Assembly (NCBI RefSeq): GCF_900699765.1
Contig: NZ_CAADHO010000001.1
Span: 1,054,001-1,118,000, forward strand
DNA: 64,000 nucleotides
Direction of reading: 5' to 3'
Source of the DNA: Desulfoluna butyratoxydans
Lineage (GTDB): Bacteria; Desulfobacterota; Desulfobacteria; Desulfobacterales; Desulfolunaceae
Part shown: piece by piece, positions 15,950-25,770 of the stretch
How positions within the stretch are numbered: position 1 is the stretch's first letter
Layout: each line of letters starts with the position of its first letter
Notes under the pieces: model-generated
What the model saw: only the letters and a program-made list of their open reading frames with translations
Databases searched by the model: none
Told to the model about the DNA's origin: nothing
Translations under genes and position numbers: made by a program

Positions 15950-18900
15950 CTAGTTCACCTCACCCTCGCCCAGCTCCAGGGCAGGCTTCTTTTTTCTTTT
16001 GAATGACGAGACGCGCTCGACGAGAACGAAAAACAGGGGCACGAAGTAGATGGCCAGAAAGGTGGCCCCGAACATGCCGCCGATGATGGCCAGGCCGATG
16101 GCGTTCTGGCTGGCCGCCCCCGCCCCGCTGGACTTGGCCAGGGGAAGAACCCCGAGGACAAAGGCCATGGAGGTCATGATGATGGGTCGGAACCGCAGCT
16201 TGAAGGACTCCAGGGCCGCATCCACCAGGGGGGTGCCCGATTCGTAGAGCTCCTTGGCAAACTCCACGATGAGGATGGCGTTTTTCGCACACAGCCCCAC
16301 GGTGGTCAGAAGGGCCACCTGAAAGTACACATCGTTGCTCAGGCCAAAGCCCAAGGCCGCCACCACGGACCCCAGCACGCCCAGGGGCAGTGCCAGGAGC
16401 ACGGAAAGAGGAATGGACCAGCTCTCGTAGAGGGCCGCCAGGCTCAGGAACACGATGATGATGGAGATGGCGTACAGCGCAGGCCCCTGGGACCCGGACA
16501 GCTTCTCCTCATAGGAGGTGGTGGACCAGGCGTACCCGATGCCGTCGGGAAGCTCTTCGGCCAGTTTTTCCATCTCGGCCATGGCCTCACCCGTGGAGAC
16601 GCCGGGAGCGTTGGCCCCCTGGATGTTGATGGAGGAGTATCCGTTGAACCGCTCCAGGCGGGGAGACCCGTAGGTCCAGTATCCCGTGGAGAACGAGGTG
16701 AACGGCACCATCTTGCCCTGGCTGTTTTTCACGTACCACTTGTCGATGTCCGAAGGCTGCATGCGGTCTTCGGCCTGCCCCTGGACATAGACTTTTTTCA
16801 CGCGGCCGTTGTCCATGAAGTCGTTGACGTACGCCGAGCCCCAGGCGGTCTGGAGGCTGGCGTTGATCTCGCCGATGGACAGGCCCAAGGCCCGGGCCTT
16901 TTCCATATCAAGCTCAATTTTGTACATGGGCACGTCGTCCAGGCCGTTGGGCCGGACACCCACCAGTTTCGGGTTCTGGCGAGCCTGGGACAGCATCTGA
17001 TCCCGGGCTTCCATGAGCTTCTCGTGCCCTGCCCCCACGTAATCGATGAGCTGGAGGTCAAAGCCGGAGGCGTTGCCCAGGTCGATGATGGCCGGCGGGA
17101 AAAAGGCGAAGATCATGGCGTCCTTCACCCGGGACATGGCCTGGTTGATCTGCCCGGCAATCTCCATCACCGACATGTCCCTGTCTTCCCAGTCCTTCAG
17201 GTTCACAAAGGAGATGGCGGTGTTCTGGCCGTAGCCGGAAAAACTGAAGCCCACCACGGTCATGTACTCGCGGAACTGATCGGTCAGGTTGGCGTCCATG
17301 AAATCGGTGTACTTCTCCACGGCCGAGGCGGTGCGGGCCGCCGTGGCCGAAGCCGGGGTGGACACCTGGACGATGAGCACGCCCTGGTCTTCGTCCGGCA
17401 GAAAACCGGTGGGAATGCGCACGAACAGCACCCCGAGCCCCACGAAAACCATGAGGTAGACGGCCATTGAACGTTTCCAGTTCCGCGTGATTTTGCCGGA
17501 AGCCGTATGACTGGCACCGCGGGCCTTGTTGAAGGCCCGGTTAAACCACCCGAAAAAGCCGGTGGTTTTTTCGGCGTGACCGGCAGCCACCGGTTTGAGA
17601 ATGGTTGCGCAAAGTACCGGGGTCAGGATCAGGGCCACAATCACCGAAAAGGTCATGGATGCCACGATGGTCAGTGAGAACTGCCGATAAATGGCTCCAG
17701 CCGAACCGGAAAAGAAGGCCATGGGGAGGAACACCGCAGACAGAACCATGCCGATGCCGATGAGGGCGCCGGTGATCTGGTCCATGGATTTTCGGGTGGC
17801 TTCCATGGGGGAGAGCCCCTCTTCGGCCATGACGCGTTCCACGTTCTCCACCACCACGATGGCGTCGTCCACCAACAGGCCGATGGCCAGGACCATGGCA
17901 AACATGGTGAGGGTGTTGATGGTGAACCCGAACAGGTGGAGGGTGGCAAAGGTACCCAGAAGCACCACGGGCACTGCCAGGGTGGGGATCAGGGTCGCCC
18001 TGAAGTTCTGCAGGAACAACAGCATCACGAAAAAGACGAGAACAATGGCTTCCAGCAGGGTGTGGACCACGGACTCGATGGAGATCTCCACAAAGGGCGT
18101 CGTGTCGTAGGGAAAGGAGTAACTTACCCCGTCCGGCAGGTACTCGGAGAGTTCCGCCAGTTTGTCCTTCACCCGCTTTGCCGTGTCCAGGGCGTTGGCC
18201 CCGGTGGCAAGGCTCACGCCAAAGGCTGCTGCGGGCGCCCCGTTACGTTCCACCACGGTGCCGTAGGTCTCCTGGCCCAGGGAGATGGTGGAGACATCCT
18301 TCAGGCGCACCTGGGAGCCGTCTTCGTTGACCCGCAGGATGATGTCCCGGAACTGATCCGCTGTGTTGAGGCGGGACTGGGCCAGGATGGTGGCGTTGAT
18401 CTCCTGCCCCTTCACCGCGGGCAGGGCGCCGAACTGACCTGCCGAGACATCGAGGTTCTGCTCGGAGATGGCGTGCAGCACCTCATTGGTGGAGATGTTG
18501 TAGGAGTAGAGCCGGTCCGGATCCAGCCACACCCGCATGGCGTAGGGCGAGCCAAAGGTGCTCACCGAGCCCACGCCCTTGACGCGGGAGATGGGGTCCT
18601 GGATGCGGGAAGCCACCAGGTCGGCCAGGTAGGTCTGGTCGATGTCCGGGTTGGTGGAGTGATAACTGGTGACGAACAGAAAGGAGGTGGACGCTTTCTC
18701 CACCACCACGCCCTGGGACTGCACGGCAGCCGGGAGCTGGGGCATGGCGGTCTGCACCTTGTTCTGCACCTGGACCTGGGCGATGTCCGGGTCGGTGCCC
18801 GGCTCAAGCGTCACGATGATCTCCACCTTGCCCGTGGCATCGGAAGAGGAGCTGAAGTACCGGAGGTTGTCGATGCCGGTAAGCTGCTGCTCAATGACCT

Positions 18901-19087
18901 GGGTTACCGAGTTCTGCACCGTGTCTGCGGAGGCACCCGGATAAAAGGTGCTCACGGATATCTGTGGTGGTGCCAGGGTGGGGTACTGCTCCACCGGCAT
19001 CTGCGGAATGGACAAAGCCCCTGCCAGCATGATGAGCAGGGCGACCACCCAGGCAAACACCGGGCGGTCCAGGAAAAAACGAGACAT
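15950..19087 (-). CDS. RND multidrug efflux permease (HAE-1, AcrB/MexB type)
   Basis: 1045 residues, the normal HAE-1 length. The N-terminus MSRFFLDRPVFAWVVALLIM, the proton-relay aspartates in GLLVDDAIVVVENVERVM (helix 4) and the repeated NAILIVEFAKEL segment late in the protein are all present. It sits in the inner membrane and drives proton-coupled drug or solvent export through the adaptor and outer-membrane channel encoded on either side. Confidence 0.95.
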   Translation of the reverse strand: MSRFFLDRPVFAWVVALLIMLAGALSIPQMPVEQYPTLAPPQISVSTFYPGASADTVQNSVTQVIEQQLTGIDNLRYFSSSSDATGKVEIIVTLEPGTDPDIAQVQVQNKVQTAMPQLPAAVQSQGVVVEKASTSFLFVTSYHSTNPDIDQTYLADLVASRIQDPISRVKGVGSVSTFGSPYAMRVWLDPDRLYSYNISTNEVLHAISEQNLDVSAGQFGALPAVKGQEINATILAQSRLNTADQFRDIILRVNEDGSQVRLKDVSTISLGQETYGTVVERNGAPAAAFGVSLATGANALDTAKRVKDKLAELSEYLPDGVSYSFPYDTTPFVEISIESVVHTLLEAIVLVFFVMLLFLQNFRATLIPTLAVPVVLLGTFATLHLFGFTINTLTMFAMVLAIGLLVDDAIVVVENVERVMAEEGLSPMEATRKSMDQITGALIGIGMVLSAVFLPMAFFSGSAGAIYRQFSLTIVASMTFSVIVALILTPVLCATILKPVAAGHAEKTTGFFGWFNRAFNKARGASHTASGKITRNWKRSMAVYLMVFVGLGVLFVRIPTGFLPDEDQGVLIVQVSTPASATAARTASAVEKYTDFMDANLTDQFREYMTVVGFSFSGYGQNTAISFVNLKDWEDRDMSVMEIAGQINQAMSRVKDAMIFAFFPPAIIDLGNASGFDLQLIDYVGAGHEKLMEARDQMLSQARQNPKLVGVRPNGLDDVPMYKIELDMEKARALGLSIGEINASLQTAWGSAYVNDFMDNGRVKKVYVQGQAEDRMQPSDIDKWYVKNSQGKMVPFTSFSTGYWTYGSPRLERFNGYSSINIQGANAPGVSTGEAMAEMEKLAEELPDGIGYAWSTTSYEEKLSGSQGPALYAISIIIVFLSLAALYESWSIPLSVLLALPLGVLGSVVAALGFGLSNDVYFQVALLTTVGLCAKNAILIVEFAKELYESGTPLVDAALESFKLRFRPIIMTSMAFVLGVLPLAKSSGAGAASQNAIGLAIIGGMFGATFLAIYFVPLFFVLVERVSSFKRKKKPALELGEGEVN

Positions 19088-19206
19088 GACTGTGTGTCCT
19101 TACATGACGTAAATCGGTAAGCCCGGTGCGGGTACAGCCCCCCCTTTGTCGGGGCGGACAGGCACCGGCACCGGATCTGGAAAATCTGCTGTCTGTGGAA
19201 GTGGCC

Positions 19207-20364
19207 TTAGTCGGCCAGGGCCAGCTTGGCGGGTGAGACCTCGACATCGGTGCCGGGTCGCAGGCGCTGGAAGCCCTCGGTTACAATGGATTCTCCTTCG
19301 GAGATGCCGCCTTTCACGATCCAGTTGTTCCCGTAGGCCCCGTCCACCTCAATGGGGCGGGGGTGCACCTTGCTCTCCTGGTCCACCACCCACACGATCC
19401 GTTTCCCGCTGGGCTGGAGGATGGCCGCCTTCTGGGGCACCAGGATCACATCGGCCTTGTCCAGGTAAAGGGTGGCGCTGGCAAAAAAGCCGGGGTACAG
19501 CTCTTCATTGGGGTTGGGGAACAGGGCCCTTAAAACCACCGAGGAGGTGGTGGGGTCCACGGTGACCTCGGAGAACTGAAGCTCCCCCTTGTGGCCGTAA
19601 GCCCCGTCCTTGTCCCCGTAATCCAGGGCCACTTCGACCTTTTCGGTGTGGACGCTTTTTGCCTTGAACTCAGAGAGTTTCTCTCGGGCCTGCTGCATGT
19701 CCACATAGATGGGATCCAGCTGGGTGATCTTGGCCATCATCTGGGGCTGGTTGGCTGTGACCAGGGCCCCTTCGGTGACCGTTGACTTGCCGATACGCCC
19801 GGTGATGGGAGCGTAGACACGGGTATAGTCCACGTTGATCTTGGCCTGGGCCACGGAGGCTTGGGCCACGGCAATGGCCGCGCGGGCCTTGAGCAGCGCG
19901 GCGTGGGCATCGTCGTACTCCTGACGGCTCACCGCTTTGTCCTCCACCAGTCGGCCGTAACGCTCTTCACGGGCCCGGGTGGTCTCCAGCTGGGCCTTGG
20001 CCTGAAGGAGGTTGGCCATGGCCGAGGCGTACACCGCCTGATAGGTGGACGGATCGATCTGGTAGAGGGGCTGCCCCTTCTTCACCAGGCCGCCTTCCAC
20101 GAAGAACCGCTTGGTCACGATGCCCGTGACCTGGGGCCTGACTTCGGCCACCTTAAAGGCGTTGACCCGTGCGGGAACGGTCTGGGTGTACTGAATGGAT
20201 GTTTTTGTCAACGACATGGCCGAAACGGGGGCCTTGGTCTCGGGCCCCTGGGCCAGACCGACGGACGGTATCACGACGAGCCCCAGGATCACGGCACCGA
20301 TCATGGCCATGACCCCTGCGGGGCGATACAGGTTGCGCAATGATGATGTTGATCGTTCACTCAT
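19207..20364 (-). CDS. RND efflux periplasmic adaptor (HlyD/AcrA family)
   Basis: 385 residues from the ATG at 20364. A signal peptide (hydrophobic run ending SVGLAQG) is followed by the lipoyl-like half motif VRPQVTGIVTKRFFVEGGLVKKGQPLYQIDP, split around a coiled-coil hairpin (about residues 100-160), then VYAPITGRIGKS. Unlike AcrA there is no lipobox cysteine. First gene of the pump operon, in the order adaptor, permease, channel, which favours control by the MarR protein upstream. Confidence 0.92.
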   Translation of the reverse strand: MSERSTSSLRNLYRPAGVMAMIGAVILGLVVIPSVGLAQGPETKAPVSAMSLTKTSIQYTQTVPARVNAFKVAEVRPQVTGIVTKRFFVEGGLVKKGQPLYQIDPSTYQAVYASAMANLLQAKAQLETTRAREERYGRLVEDKAVSRQEYDDAHAALLKARAAIAVAQASVAQAKINVDYTRVYAPITGRIGKSTVTEGALVTANQPQMMAKITQLDPIYVDMQQAREKLSEFKAKSVHTEKVEVALDYGDKDGAYGHKGELQFSEVTVDPTTSSVVLRALFPNPNEELYPGFFASATLYLDKADVILVPQKAAILQPSGKRIVWVVDQESKVHPRPIEVDGAYGNNWIVKGGISEGESIVTEGFQRLRPGTDVEVSPAKLALAD

Positions 20365-20625
20365 GATGGTGTGTCTCCGAATCATACTTTTTTTGACCTC
20401 TTCAGCCCCCGGACCAACCGGGGAACCATGATCGACCGCGCAGAAATAGCGGTCTTTATCCGGCGCGTAAACGCGCAGATCGACTAAAAAAGCCCCAGAG
20501 GGGCAAGCCTTGGAAACAAGGCGGGTATCCTGATGTTTTTTACGCTGTGAATATCGTAGGAAAACGAAGTGGCCCAAGCCCTTCGGTTCGGGTCGACAGG
20601 TCGGCCCGGGGTGCCATGGCATCCT

Positions 20626-21114
20626 TTACAATTCGACCCCCAGGTTGGATAAAATCCGAAGATGAATCCTTTGCATGGCCTCAAGGTCCTCATCGGTCAA
20701 TCCGGCAAACACAAGGCCTGAAAAATCCGACATGATGGGGGCATACTCATCCAGCACGGCGCGCCCCTCTCCGGTAAGGAACACAAGCTGTCGGCGTTTG
20801 TCCCCGCCGTCGGAGCGACGCTGGACATAGCCCTTCTGCTCCAGGCTGGCAATGATGCGGGCCATGTTGTGCCGGTTTTTCCGGGTGAGCCGTGCCAGCT
20901 CGCTCTGGTGCACGCCCTCCTGGTTCACGAGCATGGCCAGCACCACGAAGTTCTCCGGTGTGATGGCAGCCCCGGCAGCCTCGAAACGCCGCCTGATGCC
21001 TGCCCCCATCTCAATGTCCATCAGATGAATAACCATACCCCTCGCATCCCTGTTCGGAATCACGGGGTGATCGAACATCACAAATTCTTTGGGTCCTGTC
21101 TTTTTTGTTGCCAT
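20626..21114 (-). CDS. MarR-family transcriptional regulator
   Basis: 162 residues. The winged HTH reads GVHQSELARLTRKNRHNMARI, and the wing contains RRSDGGDKRRQLVFLT. It precedes the RND operon in the same direction and is probably its repressor, released by a drug-like ligand. Its start codon lies inside a 28-bp palindrome, and no ribosome-binding site precedes it, so the transcript may be leaderless or translation may begin internally. Confidence 0.88.
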   Translation of the reverse strand: MATKKTGPKEFVMFDHPVIPNRDARGMVIHLMDIEMGAGIRRRFEAAGAAITPENFVVLAMLVNQEGVHQSELARLTRKNRHNMARIIASLEQKGYVQRRSDGGDKRRQLVFLTGEGRAVLDEYAPIMSDFSGLVFAGLTDEDLEAMQRIHLRILSNLGVEL

Positions 21115-21134
21115 AGTAACGTTACCATAGCAAC
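21107..21134. promoter_or_regulatory. 28-bp palindromic operator over the marR start codon
   Basis: GTTGCCATAGTAAC (21107-21120) is followed directly by GTTACCATAGCAAC. The halves are complementary at 12 of 14 positions. The marR start codon (21112-21114) is inside it, so the bound regulator would block its own expression. Confidence 0.75.
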
Positions 21135-21419
21135 ATAATTTTCACAGATCAATAGCCTGGCACCGATTTTTGTCAACCGGCCTGCCCCCAAAGCCTGCCC
21201 AAGAAAAATATCTCCCTGAAATCAAGACAATAGGACGTGTGCCCCCCAGTAAAAAAAACAGCCCTCACCTTTTTTTGGTTTTTTTATCCCGGCAAGGGAA
21301 CAGACAGAATCTCAGTGATCCCGGGGCACCCTTTTGTTATGATGTCAAACAATTGCCATCCGCCTGACGACCCGCTTGAGCCTGAAACCCACCACCAACA
21401 ACCCACAACGAGGTGCCCC

Positions 21420-22325
21420 ATGAAACGACCCCGGATAGTGACGGTGTGTTCCCTCCTGATTGTCGGCCTTGCCCAACTGAGCCTTTCCGCATGCACTCCA
21501 CCCAAAGAGAAAACCGACACCACCCCCCAGGCCACCCGGTCCGTCACCCTGGACTCCGGCCTCTGCCTTGAATACCTGGAAGCGGGATCCCCCGACGGCA
21601 TGGCCGTTGTCTTTCTCCACGGCTACACCGACAGCCACGACTCCTTCAGCCGCGTAGCCCCCCTCATGCCCCGGGAGGTCCGTGCCTTTTACCTCACCAT
21701 GCGGGGCCACGGGAATTCGGGCAAACCCGGGGCGTATGCCATGGAACTCTTTGCATCGGATGTCACGGGCTTCATGGATCGACTCGGCATTGAAAAGGCC
21801 GTGGTGGTGGGGCACTCCATGGGCAGCTTCATTGCCCAGGAGGTGGCTCTGTCCCATCCCGAGAGGGTCAGCGGCCTGGTCCTCATCGGCTCGGGCGCCT
21901 CGTGCAGCGACAACAAGGTGCTGGCCGAACTGAAAGCCTATGTGGATACCTTGAAGGACCCCATCGACCGGGGGTTTGTGCGGGAGTTCCAGGCAAGCAC
22001 CGTGGCGGCCCCCGTGCCGGACGCCTTTCTGGACCACGTGGTGGACGAGAGCATGAAGCTCAAGGCAAATGAGTGGCAAAAAGTTCTGGCAGCCCTCATG
22101 GCCGTGGACCACCGGGAGCAGCTCAGCACCATTGCCGCCCCCACCCTGGTCCTGTGGGGCGAAAAAGACGAGGTCTTCGGCGCGTCCGAGCAGCTCTTTC
22201 TGGGCACCCACATCCCGGATGCGACCCTGAAGCTCTACGCCGACACCGGCCACGGGCTCCAGTGGGAGCGCCCCCAACGCTTCGTGGCCGACCTCTCGGA
22301 CTTTCTCCAGGCAACACAACAATAA
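21420..22325 (+). CDS. alpha/beta hydrolase lipoprotein
   Basis: 301 residues. A lipobox (LSAC) gives an envelope-anchored protein. The hydrolase core shows the oxyanion segment VVFLHGYTDSHDSF, nucleophile elbow GHSMGS, acid in LWGEKDEVFG and the histidine in DTGHGLQWE. GAGGTGCCCC precedes the ATG. Likely an esterase or related hydrolase; the substrate cannot be told. About 280 bp upstream between it and marR hold no other gene. Confidence 0.85.
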   Translation: MKRPRIVTVCSLLIVGLAQLSLSACTPPKEKTDTTPQATRSVTLDSGLCLEYLEAGSPDGMAVVFLHGYTDSHDSFSRVAPLMPREVRAFYLTMRGHGNSGKPGAYAMELFASDVTGFMDRLGIEKAVVVGHSMGSFIAQEVALSHPERVSGLVLIGSGASCSDNKVLAELKAYVDTLKDPIDRGFVREFQASTVAAPVPDAFLDHVVDESMKLKANEWQKVLAALMAVDHREQLSTIAAPTLVLWGEKDEVFGASEQLFLGTHIPDATLKLYADTGHGLQWERPQRFVADLSDFLQATQQ

Positions 22326-22328
22326 AAA

Positions 22329-22357
22329 ACGCCCTGCGGTGAGTCACCACAGGGCGT
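22329..22357 (-). terminator. terminator between convergent hydrolase and NYN genes
   Basis: ACGCCCTG with GGTGA faces TCACC with CAGGGCGT. The minus-strand read is followed by a T-run, so it chiefly ends the NYN gene, though it may work both ways. Confidence 0.8.
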
Positions 22358-22384
22358 CGTCTTCTTCGTGCCTTAAAACCGCTG

Positions 22385-23650
22385 TCAGACGAACTTCTGG
22401 GGCAAGCGCCCCAAAATGTGCTCGATGTAGCTGTCGTCGTCTTCGGGTACCAGCTCCAGGAGCTTGGTGCAGATGTCGATGGCCTCGCTTCGGGAGGCGG
22501 GGAGCACCTCCTTGATCTTGTAGATCAGGCTGTACTCGAAACGACTGATAAAAGACTCGATGTCGTGGTATTCGGGTTTCAGGGCGATGTCCCGGTCCCG
22601 GAAGGTTCCGGTGCCCGCGGGCTGCATCTGGAGCATGCTGGAGTGATTGCACACCTTGATGTACCCGTCGAGTTTCCGGGAGCTCACCACGCGCCCGTCG
22701 TCAAAGGTCATGCCCTCCAGATCTTCGACGATGGAGTTGACGGTGAAGGTCTCGGCCCGGACCATGTTGTCGTGGATAAAGGCGAGCATGCCGTCCCGGG
22801 AGGCACGGTCCCAGTCGATGTTGAGGCCGCTGAGCTTGGCGCGCAGCTTGGGAATGATGTCATCGGCCTCGTCCCTTTTGGGAGCCCTGTTTTCATACCG
22901 GGCGGCCTTGATGTAAAAATCCCCCACGGTCTCGCTGCGCTCCACGGTGGCGACGTCGTCCAGGGCAAGGATCAGGTCGATGAACTTGCGGAACCCGTAC
23001 CGGGACTCGTCAAAGGACGAGGAGATGTGGCGACGGATCAGGGATTTGAGCTGGGCCCCCAGAATCCCCTGCTCCCCCACATGGCGCTCCAGAAGGTCCC
23101 GCAGCTGGGCCTTGAAGACGTTGAGCATTTCGGTGTTGCCGCCGCTGTGGGGCCTCAGCTCCGTGTCAAAGATATCCTGCAGGCTCTCGTAGTTCACGAA
23201 GCGGTCACACAGCTCGGCTAGGTCTTCCGAGGCGCAGTTCTCAGGCGAGACCCCCACGATCTCTTTGTTGTGCAGCTTGAGCTTTTTCAGGAGGTGAATA
23301 AAATCCCGGTCCCCGCTGACAATGACGTACCGGTCGATCTGGGGACGCTCGTAGATCATCTCCATGGCATCCACGGCCATCCGCATGTCCACGGCGTTTT
23401 TCTGGCCCTTGCCCAGGACGTGCACCAGCTCCACCCCGTGCTGGTAAAGCTTGAACTGATGCTGGTTGTAATCCCGGTGGCGCCAGTCCGCATAGGCCAG
23501 GGCCGTGGTGAGCTTGCCCTGGTCTTCAGAGATCTTCAGCAAAAGGGACGGGTCAAACAGCCCTTCGTCGCTGTCCGCCGAATTGTTGCCGCTCAACCCG
23601 CAGATGAGGTTTTCAAAATCGATAAGCAGTGCCGTATTTTTGAGTTTCAT
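22385..23650 (-). CDS. NYN-domain ribonuclease-like protein with LOTUS (OST-HTH) domain
   Basis: 421 residues. The N-terminal PIN-like NYN domain (about 1-155) shows acidic residues in LLIDFENL, DMRMAVDAME and VSGDRDFIHLLKKL, as in LabA-type proteins. A LOTUS/OST-HTH-like segment follows at about 185-245 (LGAQLKSLIRRHISSSFDES, then YGFRKFIDLI). The remaining 170 residues are less clear. The family is thought to bind or cut RNA in the cytoplasm. It is a single gene with its own terminator. Confidence 0.8.
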   Translation of the reverse strand: MKLKNTALLIDFENLICGLSGNNSADSDEGLFDPSLLLKISEDQGKLTTALAYADWRHRDYNQHQFKLYQHGVELVHVLGKGQKNAVDMRMAVDAMEMIYERPQIDRYVIVSGDRDFIHLLKKLKLHNKEIVGVSPENCASEDLAELCDRFVNYESLQDIFDTELRPHSGGNTEMLNVFKAQLRDLLERHVGEQGILGAQLKSLIRRHISSSFDESRYGFRKFIDLILALDDVATVERSETVGDFYIKAARYENRAPKRDEADDIIPKLRAKLSGLNIDWDRASRDGMLAFIHDNMVRAETFTVNSIVEDLEGMTFDDGRVVSSRKLDGYIKVCNHSSMLQMQPAGTGTFRDRDIALKPEYHDIESFISRFEYSLIYKIKEVLPASRSEAIDICTKLLELVPEDDDSYIEHILGRLPQKFV

Positions 23651-23799
23651 GCCCTTATTTTATTTCCCGATCGATGGTGCGTTCTTAAAAAAATCACGGC
23701 CCGTATCGTCCCGCAACCCCATCACCTTTAACACATGCGACAAAAAAAAACAGGGCGATCCGACCCCGCCGCCAAGGCCAGCGCATTAAAAAATCCGTT

Positions 23800-23946
23800 G
23801 CCTCCGGCGGGTCGCTTTTTGAAAAAAGCCCCGCAAAAACGTTCCGGTAAACGGAAAAATCAAGATGGGCCATGCAAGGTGGCTGTGCACACAAAAAAGC
23901 GGCGCCTGTTTGTCAAATGTTTCAAAAGGTTGGTGCCCGACGGGGC
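23800..23946. repeat. intergenic element R5 (left end intact, right end degenerate)
   Basis: GCCTCCGGCGG at 23800-23810 is followed by GTCGCTTTTTGAAAAAAGC and CGCAAAAACG, shared with R8, R11 and R12, then CTGTTTGTCAAATG and a decayed right end near 23946. It lies between divergent genes. Confidence 0.65.
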
Positions 23947-24079
23947 ATCTGGACAGAAAATCTAAAGGAATCAGCCCTGACATGCAGCCCCCTGCCCGCC
24001 ACTCGCGCCTTGAAATTTGCCACAAAGGGTGCTCCAATACAGACTTTACTTCTTTTTCTCAGCATCGGAGCACTGAATC

Positions 24080-24697
24080 ATGGACATCTTTTCCTTAGCA
24101 GGCTTGGCCGCCGCCATGGTGGTGCTGGCCCTGACACCCGGCCCGGGGGTCCTCGCCACCGTGGCCACGGCCCTCTCACACGGATTTCGGGGTACCCTGA
24201 GCCTCATCGCCGGGCTGGTCACCGGCGACATCTGCTACCTCCTTTTCGCCGTCTTCGGCCTCTCCATGGTGGCCGAAGCCCTGGGTGAGTGCTTTATCCT
24301 CATCAAACTCTGCGCAGGGGCCTACCTGGCGTACCTCGGTATCAGACTCCTTGCGACACGACCCGATGAAAATGCCCGTGATTCGGCCCCGTCCACGCGC
24401 CGGTCCTACACCAGCGGGCTATTCATCACCCTGGCCAACCCCAAGGTGATCCTCTTCTACTGCGGGTTTCTCCCCGCCTTCATGGACCTTTCCGCCCTTA
24501 CGCCCACGGGCATCGGCCTGACCACCCTTACCGTGGCCACGGTGGTCGCCTCGGTGCTCTGCGGCTACGCCCTGCTCGCGTCCCGGGCCCGGCAGGCCAT
24601 GACCGGGCGGCATGCCGTTTCTGCCGTGCAGAAAACAGCCGGAGGCCTGATGCTCGCCGCAGGCTTCAAACTCGCCACCGACGTCATCACGGAATAA
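24080..24697 (+). CDS. LysE/RhtB-family amino acid exporter
   Basis: 205 residues with about six helices. The N-terminus has LTPGPGVLATVATALSHGF, the family signature, and FITLANPKVILFYCGFLPAF marks the fourth segment. Predicted to export amino acids or homoserine-type compounds across the inner membrane. GGAG lies nine bases before the ATG. The lipoprotein gene follows after 6 bp. Confidence 0.88.
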   Translation: MDIFSLAGLAAAMVVLALTPGPGVLATVATALSHGFRGTLSLIAGLVTGDICYLLFAVFGLSMVAEALGECFILIKLCAGAYLAYLGIRLLATRPDENARDSAPSTRRSYTSGLFITLANPKVILFYCGFLPAFMDLSALTPTGIGLTTLTVATVVASVLCGYALLASRARQAMTGRHAVSAVQKTAGGLMLAAGFKLATDVITE

Positions 24698-24703
24698 GAG
24701 AAA

Positions 24704-25495
24704 ATGAAAAAAACGATCCCGGTCCTCATGATTGCCGTAGCCCTTGCCCTCTGCACGGGCTGCACCACCATGATCTCACGGGTCGTGGAGAAGAGCGCCC
24801 TGTCCAGCATGAAGGAAAAGCCCATCCACGAAGCCTTCTACGTATCCCCTGCCACCCGCTGCGGAGATACCGTCTACCGATGGTACCACCATGACGAGCT
24901 GGACAGGGACTTCGGCTCCTGGATTGAGGTGCTGGAGATCAACGGAGAAGAAATCCACCTGGCCAGTTACCCGGAAGGAGATATTTTCCTGCACCGGGTC
25001 CACTACTGGGTAAAAAACCACAAGGTGGTCAGGGCGGAGCTGCACTACAAAAACGAGGTCTTTCCCCTGAAGGTGGAACCGGCCCGGCCAAACGGTATGT
25101 TCACCGCCTTCGAAGCCCTGGACCTTGCAGTCCCCCAGGAGCTGACCTTAGGTGATACCACATACAGGGTCCACCGCATCGAAACCCTGAGCGTCCACGC
25201 CGTCACCTCGGCCATGGGCACCACCCACGGCACCGACTACAAGTCCATCCGGTACATCTCCAACGATGTGTCCATCGGCGCGGTGAAGGAAGAGACCTTC
25301 TTCAGCACCCAGGTGCTCCGGGACAACTGGGAATACGTCAAACTGGGCCTTAAGGCCCTGGACCCCATGCGTTCGTCCGCCGACACCCTCATGGGCCTTG
25401 TGCGCACCTTCCGGGAAAAAGAGAAAACCAATTTTCAGATTGAGTTTTTTCAGGAAAAAAGAGAGAAAAACGCGCCCGTGGCAAGCGCCGGGTAA
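24704..25495 (+). CDS. predicted lipoprotein of unknown function
   Basis: 263 residues. The signal peptide ends in CTGC, a plausible lipobox, so an envelope lipoprotein is likely. The mature part has mixed alpha/beta character with a charged C-terminal tail (REKEKTNFQIEFFQEKREK). I do not recognise a domain. Close linkage to the LysE exporter suggests cotranscription but says little about role. Confidence 0.65.
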   Translation: MKKTIPVLMIAVALALCTGCTTMISRVVEKSALSSMKEKPIHEAFYVSPATRCGDTVYRWYHHDELDRDFGSWIEVLEINGEEIHLASYPEGDIFLHRVHYWVKNHKVVRAELHYKNEVFPLKVEPARPNGMFTAFEALDLAVPQELTLGDTTYRVHRIETLSVHAVTSAMGTTHGTDYKSIRYISNDVSIGAVKEETFFSTQVLRDNWEYVKLGLKALDPMRSSADTLMGLVRTFREKEKTNFQIEFFQEKREKNAPVASAG

Positions 25496-25543
25496 TACGC
25501 CCTGCAGGGGGCCTACTTTGTATCTATTCAGGGGCTAAAAAAA

Positions 25544-25627
25544 CCTCCGGCGGCCCTGCCGGGGGCCAAACTTTTAAAAAGTTTGACAAACAGGTCTTAA
25601 GCAAGCCTTTCCAGGCCCGCCGGAGGC
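25544..25627. repeat. bracketed intergenic element R6 (short form)
   Basis: 84 bp: CCTCCGGCGG, then the dyad AAACTTTTAAAAAGTTT with GACAAACAGG, ending in CCGCCGGAGGC at 25617-25627. The outer flanks also match those of other copies (CTGAATAGTTACATTT). A decayed palindrome with GCTTCCGGC and GCCGGAAGC lies at 25730-25753. Confidence 0.8.
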
Positions 25628-25770
25628 AAGCTGAATAGTTACATTTATCCAAGCATTTTTTTTAAGGTCTGTTTTGCTTAACGTTCTTGTGGTGCCGTGG
25701 CCCTTGGGCGAGTGCGGATTAAACGTTCAGCTTCCGGCAGGATCGCCGGAAGCATTGTGGCCACGGGGAC

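Noticed and set aside
17936-19120. 394-codon plus-strand frame opposite the RND permease gene
   Set aside because: Antisense shadow of a strongly supported gene; low-complexity, histidine- and glycine-rich translation typical of a shadow frame in GC-rich DNA.
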